A program made the position numbers and the translations under genes. A stretch of 64,000 bases of DNA, taken from Datnioides undecimradiatus (taxonomy: Eukaryota; Chordata; Actinopteri; Lobotiformes; Datnioididae). The DNA is taken from positions 10,994,023 through 11,058,022 of the forward strand of contig WARS01000013.1 of the NCBI GenBank assembly GCA_008933995.1, in the 5' to 3' direction. The notes beneath the pieces are model-generated. The model was given only the letters and a program-made list of their open reading frames with translations. It made no database searches and had not been told where the DNA came from. Positions 48,001 to 60,000 of the stretch are shown one piece after another (position 1 is the first letter of the stretch; the number at the start of each line of letters is the position of its first letter).

Positions 48001-51000
48001 ATAAGATCAGGAGCAGACAGAGGATTTCCTGCCTACCACCATGCTGCAGCTTTACTAGACACACAGCCCTCACCTAACCCTTGCTAACATGACTCATTTC
48101 CATTTTTCCATAGATATCTAATGCGCTCATAACTGCTACTTTCATTTTCTCAATGTGGTCTCGTTAATGCCTCAGAGAATTTGTTTTGGTGTACTATGAC
48201 AAATATGCACTTTAGTATTTGGGCAACAATATGGTTTTACAATATATATCTTGACAGTAATCTTGACAAACAAAGTGTTTGGTGATGCTTCAGAAGAATT
48301 TCAAATGATCACTCCCATGACTCATTTTCCTCCTCGGTCCTAAAGTGGAGCTGGTGTGAAGCGGCGGCTCAGCAGCGAAATTCGAGACAAGCTGGAAGCT
48401 GCGTCCTCATTCAGCCAGGCTATAAATCTGCGTGTTAGCATGTAAGTCGGTCAGCTGGTCAGACAGTCATGTCTCTTCACTGCCTGAGGAGAAGACAGGC
48501 GCTCCAGTAGGAAGCAGGCAGGCAGGACATGGGAAGGAGCGCTGACCCCCCTAAACAGCCAGGAAATCCGAGGAATTCTGTGGGTCAAACTGGGGTCAAC
48601 TAGGGAAACCCCACAGGGCGAGGTGGGGATAAAAACAAGAGGTGCACGGACACTAAAAAGAGGGTTGACATCTAAACAGGTGGAGTTGTGTAAACAGATA
48701 CAGTAGCAAGTCTTTAAAGTGGTCATATGGAGTGAATTAAAGGTCACATGCACCGGTTTGATGAGAGATTAAAGTCAGACAGTACTAACAACATGTGGTG
48801 TTTGAGAAAAACACTTTCTGGCACCTTCAGAGAATCAATGTACGTTACATCAAGATGGAGGAAATGGTTTTATTTATAGGATGAGTTTGATTTTTAAATT
48901 TGGTTTGGTCCAAAATATCCAGTGATAAAAATATCCTGTGATATTTTGAGCCTTTTGTTGTGAATTTGGAGCAGTAGAGGAGAGACAGTGAAGCGTCTTG
49001 TCTGAACTGAGCTGATCATCAGAGCTGTGCAGTCTGCGCAGGTGTCTTCGATCTCCAGTGGTATGTTTTATTACATTTAACCTTTAAGTGTGACACAGTT
49101 TGTTTTTTTAAGTTTAACCCTTAAATCACTCTGTGCTGATCTGACGTCTCATCACAATGTTGTCTTAATACAATACTAGTTTTACAATGAAGTAGATACT
49201 AAGAAGTATCGATAAATGTTCCTCTTTCAATGCAACACAAATTAGGATATTTCTTACTAACAACTTGCACACCATAAAGTCACTGAACACACTCCAACAC
49301 ATCTGTAATAATGTTAAATGTTAGGATTTCTTTATGTTCAGAGACTCTAACTGGGGATTTGAATGGAGATTTATTTTGAAATTGAGGATTTCTGCTTCCT
49401 CCACATTTCTCTTGTCCTCTGTTAGTTTTCTGCTGTCACTCCCAGCGCAGAAGTCACTGACAATGTAAGTTGCAATATTACTGCTGGAAAGTTCATATAG
49501 AATAACTCGATTCTTTCCCTATTTCAGTTGTAACAGTGAGATCTGCATTGATATTTATCCCAGTCTTTGTAACATCAAACATAGCATATTTTTGTGAAGT
49601 CTGACAAAAAGGAATTAACATTTTCCTAAACATTAAGAATATAATTGACTAATTATTAAACCTAATTATTAGCAATCAATGGAATATCACAAAACAGCAA
49701 CAAAAACAATATAATATCTCGAGTATATTGGTATTTCATTTTCTACAGCAAACATGCAAATCAAGTACATAAGGCTGATGAAAGGATGTCAGCAATGTAT
49801 TTAAAATTTTAGTAGTTAATGTTTCAAATAATATTTTATAACCAGTTTAAAAGACAAATGAAGGTAGGACCCTTTTATTTGACACAAAGGTTAAGAATGA
49901 GCATAATCATATAACACAGTGCTGTGGATTAAAAGCTAAAACTATTAAAAGTACTTTTGTAGTCTGGCAGTGTGAGTGTTATGTAAGTATCTGAGCCTTT
50001 GTACAGTACCAATTTGCACATTAATGACAATTTCTAAGAAATAACAAGAGGTTCAGATTTGTTATTATAATAAAGGTCACTACTAATATGTTTTGACTCA
50101 AGATCTTATGCAGCTCTTTTACAATCAAGTGCAGTATGACTGCGTGTGTGTGTATGTGTCTGTGTGCACGCAAGAATGTATTTGTGTGGTGGCAGACTGG
50201 TGATTTAGGGGCTTTTGTTGCAATGATTTGCTCCTGGTACAGTCTGGAGCTTGATTGGGTCTTGGCACACTGGTAAAGCGTGTGTGTGAATGAGATTATA
50301 GGTCTCTGCTGCCCTGTTCTTTCATTCACAAATTAGCTGCCTCTAAAAATGCATTCATCATGAACTACACACTGACAACATAGGTAAACTCCTAGAGGCA
50401 GGCTCGTGTTGTATTTGTATTTTTTCCACTTTCCACTGAAAATGATTCATTTTATTAAAAAAAAAACTTTTTTAATGAAATGAAAGGAGATTTATTTATT
50501 ATTCATATTACAGTTTCCTTAATTTTTCCTTTTACTTTAAAAAAAGCCATTCCAGTAGCCTAATTTGTTTGTATACACATTTTGATTTCAGCAAACAAAG
50601 GCAAAAACACTGAATATAATTGAACATATATTTCTAAAGTAATTGAAGTTCGGATATAAAGAACTTCATTATGGTTTCTTGACACAACTGAGGCAACATT
50701 AAATACTTGAATATCACTAAATATCATGTATGTAACAGGAACTTACTCTGAATTCGATGTTACAGCCTGCATATGCATCCTTGGGTTTATGCTTTTTTCT
50801 TTACTTGTGGTCTGTGTAAATATTCCTGGAATGAAGGAGATGAAAGGAAAAACACACACGCCTCTTTTCTTTGTTTTACTCAGAGCAGGTCGTGTCTCCA
50901 TCTCGGCAAACATGAACAAACACATGCAAACTATTAGGGTTTCCTCAGCGATAGAGGAAGAGAGGATTGTCTCTGGAGAAACAAGCCTTTGGCACCCCGA

Positions 51001-54000
51001 GGACTTTTTTTCACAGGGGTGGCCAGCTGGGGGTCTCTGGGTTTTATCAAAACCAAAAGCCTGAACTGGATTTGAGGATTTCTACTCAAAACTATGTCAA
51101 TATTAAAGTAAAGGAATCACATACATTAGTTTAAGCTTAATGTTAGTAATTATCTGCATTGTGTGCATTGACCAATTAACTAATACTTATGTGTTATATA
51201 CATAACCAAAATATAATGTGTAAAAACATTATTGATTGAAAAGATTAGTAGCTAACAAAAAATAGACAAGATATTTTGCATAGAAGAACAGTATGCAGCT
51301 TGCTCCACACACACACACACACACACACCAGGCCACCCCTTGGTAGCGCCATTGAAATGAGCCTGTTGTTGAAGGTGCTGCCATGCTGTTGGCAAAACAG
51401 AGGTCAGAGGGGCTGTCTTAGAGTCTTAGAGGAGCTCCATGCCTTATGGATGGTGTCTAATTAGTGGAATTGGTTGATGCTGCTGGTGGTCCTAGTGTGA
51501 CCATGCTGTCCTGCTGGGCTTTTCCCTAAACTCCAGTGGTCTGACCAGTGACCCTCTCCTCTCTTCTGAAATTAACCCATTATCCTCTTGTCACCTCCGT
51601 CCAACTGTCCGCTCAAGGGGAGACCCTGCAGCTCAGTCAGAAAGTGTGGGTATTCCTTTCATATGCGCTACTGAATTAAAACATTTGGCTGTTAGATTGA
51701 TTGAAGTCATTTTCTCAGAGCAGACAGACACAACATTTGCCAGTTCTGGCGAGCCTGGTCTGCACTCAAGTGTTACTATTTATTGCCTGAGTCTTATTTG
51801 GAAAACAGCCAGGAGATCTATTCCTAGAGAGAGAGAGTGAGAAAGAGAGAGAAAGAGGTCTTTTTTCTGATTTCTTGACAGCAAAGTGATAATGAAACCA
51901 CATTTATCCCAATAAACTATTCCTCCACATGATTACACAATCTTTTGTTTGATTTCTCCAAGGAGGGCCACAATCCCATAGTGAGATGAGATGATGCACT
52001 GGTTGTTGCGCAACGGTCTTTCATGTTCCTGGTGGTGAGTCATCGACATGGGCTGCCATCGCTTACAACTAGTATTCAACTGTGTGTAGTCCTCATAGTC
52101 TGATGAGGCAAAACATCCCTACGTAATAAATTAGAAGGAAGTTCAGTAGTAGTTGAGGTTGATATCAGATTATTGCAAAATTCCAACATGAGTATGTCAT
52201 GTAGTAATAAACTCCGTCCGTGCTGTTGTTACTCATTTCTTTGAGTTCTCCTTGTTTCTATTTTGATAAATGGAGTTTGTATGAACTGAACTGAACCCTG
52301 CTTTTGCTTATACACTGAGAGGGAAATGATGTTGCAACTGAGGCTTCTGGAAATGTAGAGCAGATAGAAAATGCAAGCTATAACAGACTGATTTATATAG
52401 AAATACCTGCTTTTATAAGCAGGTGTAACATCAACAAAGAGTTGCAGCATCAAAATTGGTTCACATATAGTCTATTATGTAATTTAACGTTATTAGACTG
52501 ACTATATGTTCGTTTTAGATGGTTAGCTTTGGTTTTAATACGCACCACAAGTTTTTTTGCTGTCCCAAAAGTAAAAAAGAAGTTACCTAACATAGAGAAA
52601 GCATAAGAGGCCCCTTTTCCCTATATGGAGCAGGCAGCCAAGAGGCCCCACATTCCCCTCAGAAAGCAGTATTGGTGAGTGTTGACATGAGGCCTGCATG
52701 ATATCATTTTTCACAGCTCCCATATAATCATCTGTCTCTTGCAGTTTTGCACTTTGAAATAATGACTAACCTCAGTGTGCTTGTCCAGTGTTTGAAAATA
52801 CAAGGTATTTTATAAGGGGTGCTTTGATCACTGGTCACACACCGTCTTTGAGCCAAATCGTCTGACACACCGTAGTAAACATTTTTTTTTGTTTGTTACA
52901 GTAAATGGTACAATTGTCTAATAGGTCAATGACTCCCCGGTCCTGTGCTGTGCTGCATCTGTCTCACATACTTAGTCCACATCACTGCCTTATTTTAGAT
53001 CAGACTTTGCTGAAAATTGGCACGTGCGTTGTTCGTGTTTAGATTGCTTACTATAGCACATTATTAGATTTTTCGATCACATATTTAAACTGAATATTGA
53101 CAGATTTTTATTGCCGGCAGATTAAATTGTTGCTTTCTTAGATTACAGCAATGATTTTCTGTTGTGTTTTCATATCCGGGAAACAAATTTGTATACTGTT
53201 GTTCCTATTGCAGCAGGCCTATGTGTCCTCCGGCCACCAGATGGCGCCCCCAAGTCCCAACACCAATAGCAGTAGCAACAGCAGCGGTGGGGGAGGGGAA
53301 CAGCTGAGTAAAACAAACCTGTACATCCGCGGCCTTCATCCAGGGACCACGGACCAAGACCTGGTCAAGCTCTGCCAACCGTGAGTGATTTTTATTTATT
53401 TATTTATTTTTTTACTTTTTTCTTACTGACTGTGACAGTAAGACTGGCTGTTATTCACCAAGAAATAGACAAAGCAGTGTTACACATCATAATATAACAC
53501 TTTCTATATGGAGTATGGAAACAAATGTAACATGTTTATCAATGACTTTAGAGGTGATAGTAGGCACATTATATTTAAGTTAAGCTAACTGTTTCTCTTA
53601 CTTCCAGTGTTTTTGCTAAGCTAAGCTAATTGCGTTTCAATTTGTCAAACTGTTTCCATTAATGAGTTAGCCACTGAGTTGGAAACATAACTTCAAAGAA
53701 TTAGGCAAGAAATGTTCAGTGTGCAAATGAGTTTAACAGGTTTAACAATAGTTTTTGCTACACTGTGCAATCTCTGAACATGTACAAGTTTGGTTGTTGA
53801 ACATTGATTATAAGGCAACAGTATTGGAAGCTAACATTAAATCAGACTGCAGTTCCAGTCCATCTTAAAGGGAACACATTTTCTATAGATAATTATCTTT
53901 GACGTTACATTCAAGTTCTCATGAGCAGATAACATCTGTGCTGTCTGGAGCTATGCTCTTCATCTGTTTGACACATGAAATTAAATTGTTTAAGGCCATA

Positions 54001-57000
54001 AGTTGATGTTCCAGAAAACGAAGCTGTTTAGGCAGGAAGAAGGGAAAAGTGTGGTTTGTGAAAAAAGGACGCAAAATCACCACAACTAAAGTCTGTTTGA
54101 TTAAATCTTAACAATCTCAGCAGCACAAGACATTCTCAGCAAAACGGTACAGACTCAGAGGGAAATGGTTGAAAGGAGGAACAAATGCAGAGAGTTGGGG
54201 GGGGGTTAAAGAAGGAGAGAAGGGGCCAGAGAAGGGTACAGCATGTTGCATCCTCATGTCCTGATCTAACCTTCCACTTTTTGTGAAGTTGAATTGGCTC
54301 AACAGCCATGAACTAAGACTTACACAGACAAACAGCTTAGGCTCTGTCATATGTCGGTCATAGAAACACACGCATGCACACACATGCTCACGCACACAGA
54401 TAAAATCCAGCAAAAAAAAAAAAAAGCACCCAAACTGGTTTTGTCTGCTACAGGTGAGGGCTGTGCTGTATGTCACAGATGTGATTTGTGAACTTTAGCC
54501 ATGCATCTGTCTTCTCCACAGGTCATTCACAGCAACAGCACACCTCCCTGAACAAGCACTGGCCATAACTAATGAAAACCTGTCTTGATAATACCAACAC
54601 CACATCCCCCTCCCTCAATAAATCAGGTGTTTCATTCTCCATTTTAACCAAGAAAGCCTCCCCACCAATCCACAGAGCAAATTTACATGACTCGTATCTG
54701 ATAATCATGTTAATATTTGAGTATGGATGCACTTCGTTCACACACACACACACACACACACTCACACAGAGAACAATCAAAGAGATCTTGAAATTTGTGG
54801 CATGTGAGACACAGGGACTCGGGAGTAAAAACCAGGGGGTGGACAGAGAAGTCATTGTGGGGTGGTGGAGATGTGGAGAGAGCACGTAAGCTTTAGGGGT
54901 GGGTGGGAGGGCTACACTTGAAGGGGAAACTTAAATGAGAGGGAAAAGAGTAGCATGGCCTGCTGGGAAAGAATGTCAGACGGCTGTATATGGGTCAGAG
55001 CTGTCTTTCAAGTCCCTGTGGTGTGTGTGTGTGGTGGGCTGCTGTTCTACTGCAGAGGGGCTTAGGTAAGTGGAGGGTCACATAGTCAATACCCTCAGAC
55101 CTTTGAACTCTCCTGTCATCTCCGTTAGGTAAAACATGAAACACAGCTTTTGTTTTTGTTTGTCATACTTGTACAGAAAACTCAAACTGCTAAATAGGAC
55201 TTTCTCAGTCTGGGCTTAGGGGCAACAAGAAAAAAAGACAGCTGTCAACATAGTAAAGTCCAACTTCATTTAGTTTATAAATGAGTAAAGTTTTTACTGT
55301 TATGCCACAAAACAAATTCTTATGTGCCACTAATAAGTATTTTAGGCTTCTGAGACGAAATTAAGTTAGGATTCAAGTTATGATTTGTCTGAGCATCAGA
55401 ATATTTCAGTGCATTTTGACAGAACTAATCCAAATCAACAGTGCAAGAGAAAATGGGGCTCACTTACAGCTCGTTCTATCTTTTTTCTGTTTTTGAATCT
55501 GCTGACCTCAATGGCTAGAGGAACAACACCTATCTTTGATTCTGAGTGAAATGCACAGTTTGTGATTTTTTGATATACTTTTATGTCCCTCATTTTAGTC
55601 TTGATGTCAACAAGACACTTTTAAACCAATTGATTTGATTGGATAAAATTAATAATGATAACAATTGAAAATAATATACAGATTTGCACTCACTGCAATC
55701 ATAGTCAGCTTATAGAAACCAAACATTTGTCTGTGCTCTGTGTGGGGTTTTTTTAGATATTTTTCTGTCAGACTAATTTTAGTAATAGGTCTCAAAGGAA
55801 ATGTCTCTAAAATGGCTCAGAAATTTGTCCCAGAGTTTTGTACGTGTGTGTACAGAATAAGATCTTCCAGAGTCAAGATGAAATATAAGTGAAAAGATGT
55901 TTTTCCAGTAAGTGCAAGCAAGTGAAAGCAGTGAAGCTGTGCAAGTCATTTTCACCTACTTTATACCAAATATGAGGACCTTGTCTTCACATTGTTTATC
56001 CATTTAAGTTTGACATATATGAATACCATTTGTAATTGGCTTCACCACGAACCTTTGGGTGACTTATACAGTGTTTTGAACTGTGGTAAACAGTGCACAT
56101 CAAACAAAATGTCACCATATAGGTGCTCGCAGAAGCTCAGAAAGGAGATGTAAGGTTTCAGTTGGACTCGAATAGGTTGAATCATATTGAAGTCTGTACA
56201 CAATATTCATGCCTAATGACCACTTTGCAGCTGTTAGATGGCAGTGGGGAAACTATAAACATAGCCTATGCAAAGGTCATCTGGCTATTTGGCAACGGGT
56301 GATGAATCATTAATGTGTGTGGCGAGGAAGTTTCCTTTTTAACGTTTCCATTCTTCACATCATAATATACAATAACCAAGAGTTAATAAGAATTGAAGTA
56401 GCTGAAATGGGTTTTTTTATGTTTGTCTGCTACTGTTGTTTCCTTAAAAAAAAAAAAAAAGATGCATGTCCTTAAAGTCTGTGTACATTTTAGGAAATAA
56501 GATGGCAACATTTCAGCATGAGAATAATTTCTGCCGTGGCTGTCTAGTCAGATCTGAGTCATTTTGGGCAAATGTCCACTGGAACCAGGTGGGAGCGTAG
56601 GACCCAGCAGCATGCAGCACCGTTAGGGTGGAAAAACAGAGAGAGGGAGAGGGACGTGGTGGGAAGGAAGGCGAACTGGAGGGGTGAAGCGTCAGGTTAC
56701 AGTGTACATTCCGCCCAGACGCCATGTCGCCCAAACAGAGGAACACCAGCCGCCCTCACTGGCTATATTCACCAGACAAGGGCAGGTCTATTATACTGTA
56801 GTGCTGATGCACCGTCTTCTTATAATGCTGCACTCCATTAGTTTCCACATCTTACATAACACTTCAGCTGCTTTTAAGGTGATTCTCATACCATAAATGT
56901 TTTATGATACTGCATCAATGCATTAATTGATTCTCTCCTTTTACTGTTTGGCCTTTGTCATGGCTTTCTATTGCAAATGACTGGACTGAAATAACTGAAA

Positions 57001-60000
57001 TTAAGACTCTTATGCTTATGTTTCATACACCCTATGACTTCCTTTGTGTGTGGATCACGCACAGAGTTCCCTTGAGAGTCAGTGTTTCTATTTGTGAATC
57101 AGACATTACTATCTGACGGCACTTAAATGCTTCATTTGAACCAAAAATACCTGGTAGTCGAGCTGTATTTAGGAGAGAGGTGTGTGTTGTGCATTGGCCT
57201 GTCTGTGAGTGTGTGGCAAAGACAGGCCTGGAACAAATTGTTTTTGGCCCTGGGCTCCTGTCTCCTGTCTGGTGAAAACAACAGGAGAGAACAGTGTTAC
57301 TGTAACAGCCTCCACCAGAAGACAAAGACAGAGAGGGTGGAGGCAGACAAAGTTTTCTGTGAATGCTTGATTGACACCGTTGATTGTATGATACATCTTT
57401 ATGCTTCCACCTCAATCATACGTTTGTGTGGCAGAGCTGGTATGCAGGAGCAGATTCCTCTCATTGCCACATAGTCACCTCATCTGTCATTGATCCAGTT
57501 TTCTGTGTGCTCCTCTGTTTCCTCAGGTATGGCAAGATTGTGTCGACGAAGGCCATCTTGGATAAAACCACCAACAAATGTAAAGGTGAGTGGTGTTAAA
57601 CCAATTTTAAGGGAAGAGTTTGCATCATGCTGTTAGTTTTCCAACATTTTGGGATATATCGCTTTCATGCTGAGAGTTACTCTGTGCCTGCGTGCTAAAT
57701 ATAAAGCTGCACCTACAGATTAGATTAGGTTACACTAAAAACTGGAAACAGGTAGAAACAGCCCTGTTCTGTCCAACAGTTATAACAAATCCAGCTCCTT
57801 TCTTTTATCTGTATAAATATCTTAGAGAGTCAGGATGCTTAGCTGCTTCCATACTTTATGCTAGGCTAAGTTAACTGTCATCTTTAGTTTCATATTCAAC
57901 AGACAAATATGAAAGTGGTGTTGATCTTCTTATCTAAATCTCAGCAAGAAAGCACACAACTTCAGAACTTAATAACACCACAGCAATTTTGGTCTGAACT
58001 GTTCTGTTTTACAGGCTATGGCTTTGTGGACTTTGACAGTCCAGCGGCAGCACAGAAAGCTGTTACAGCCCTGAAGTCCAGTGGGGTCCAGGCTCAGATG
58101 GCCAAAGTAAGAAATCAGCCAATTCTTACTGCTCATCCATATTTTTTTGCCTTTGGTTTAGTTTTTTTGCTGTTCTGTGTGCAGCTTTGAGGTCACTCAG
58201 CGAATCTATTTACATATAATCAAAATAAATACTTCATTGTAACAAAGGCACAGCAATGCATCCATGATCATATATTTCAAACAATATTGTTAATCAGCTC
58301 ATCACCAGATAATTTGAGACCCTGCATAATAATGATGAACTCATTTTCCAAAGCATCCAACATGAAACCTTCTCAGAAAACACAGCACGTAAGTTGCAAG
58401 CTACAGAGGCCTACGTGACACACCATATCTATGGTCAAGTTCATCTTCTAATCCAGTCTTGTCTGGCCCTTCTCTTTAACGTATTGATCTCCAAAGAGCC
58501 ACCTGCTAAACTTTGACCACCAAGAGTCATAGTCCCTTTCTGCAAAGTGCTCGCTTGGCCTCTCGATTATGTAAAAGGTAAACTGTTAACATGGAGTGTC
58601 CTGTTGGCAGAGCTTCAAGATAAACTCTGGTTTATAGGGAGGTGTCAGTACCTTTAATCTTCATTGGGCGGACCTGTGCCAGTAATGCACAGATGTACGA
58701 AGCATAAGCATTACAAGTAAAATCACCCCATTTTTAATCATTCTTTTGGCTAACACCACCCTCCCTGCTTTGTTAATCCATTACTGTCTTTCCTTTCATC
58801 CTCATTTTGCCTCCTCTTTCTCCACCACCCTCCTCAGCACCTTCTCTCTCCGTTCCCTCACACCCTTGTGTCTGTGCTTGTGTATGTTGCTAACCTGCTC
58901 CTGTTGTAGCGCTTGTTCTGAGCTCTTTGTCCAAGTGTCTGCAGTCAAAGCAACTCTTGTCGGCCCATTAAGCTGATCCCTCTGGCTCTCAGGCTCCCCA
59001 TTGAGGGAACCCAGGGGAGGGTGCCACTACACCCACTGTCAATGGGACATGCACAATGGGCTGGCATTGTCCATCGTCTGGGCCCAGGCCTGGGGCTGAC
59101 ACCAGCACTTAATACACTCCACCCCAGTGTCCCTGCCCCCTCCCCCTTGTCCTGCACCCAAACACCCACTGCAATGTAACACCAGAATCTTCCTCAGCCC
59201 CAACCCTGGAAAAGTGTAACAGATCCACTCTGCCAGCTGACCTGAGCCAGTCCAGTGCAACTGAACCTGAAGTCTAACTTCACTGCACCTCCTCTGTGAG
59301 AGTGCCACACAATCCTGTGTATCTCAATACACCACAAGTGCAACTGGACACCAAGACTAGACTCACCCAGACAGCATGTGCTCAGTCAGAGGTGTTGATA
59401 ACCACTATAAAATCCTAAATATACACAGTCGCTTCAGAGCCACCGGGTTACCTCAGGTCAGGAAAAACAAGCAGCGGTCTGAAATCAGTTTAATATCAAA
59501 CTCTTCAAGTGCAGTTTCACCTGTTTCCATCTTCACCATGGCTGCTACAGAGTGTTGTTCATAAACATAATGAGCCACACCTTGCAGTCAGTGTCCCCAG
59601 AGTATGTTTGGTCCCTGAATGGACCAGCCCAGCCCATGGGCTGTGGGCCCAGAGGAGCCGCATACGTTCAAGCGACAAAACCATGACAGAGTTAAAAATA
59701 GATCCCTTCTTACATCCCAACAGCACCTCCCTGTTCAAACTCAGACGTCAGCTCTCACGTGCTGCTCAACACACACGCAGGCAAAGCAGAGACACACCTC
59801 AACAGGCATAGCTCACCTAGGGCCTGGTGCACACGAAAATTGCACTCAGCAAATCCCATTCACATGTGCCTGGGCTGGGTCCAACAGCATTTTCATATCT
59901 CCAGCGGGGTGAATATTTGTTTGAATATGAAATGGGATATTGTGTGCACTGGCTGAGGTAAACGGTAAATAAACAGATTAAAAAGGCATTTTTTGTCCCT

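Larger units (their letters stand above)
42015..53213 (+). other. rbms2 intron 1 (11.2 kb)
   Basis: Begins GTAAAC and ends TTGCAG. It contains the downstream half of the CpG island, a MITE at about 43.64-43.92 kb, a 43 nt near-perfect palindrome at 45303-45345 and a (CA)n tract at 51306-51329. I recognise no further coding exon; alternative first exons, known in the RBMS family, cannot be ruled out. Confidence 0.8.
53381..57526 (+). other. rbms2 intron 2 (4.1 kb)
   Basis: GTGAGT to CCTCAG. It contains a truncated copy of the percomorph MITE (about 53.56-53.70 kb) and a (CA)n tract at 54740-54761. Open frames up to 120 codons overlap the microsatellite and have no recognisable domain. Confidence 0.8.

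Noticed and set aside
57909-58190. A 93-codon frame that contains rbms2 exon 4 plus intron on both sides
   Set aside because: Only 58015-58106 is exon; the rest is read-through into MITE and intron.
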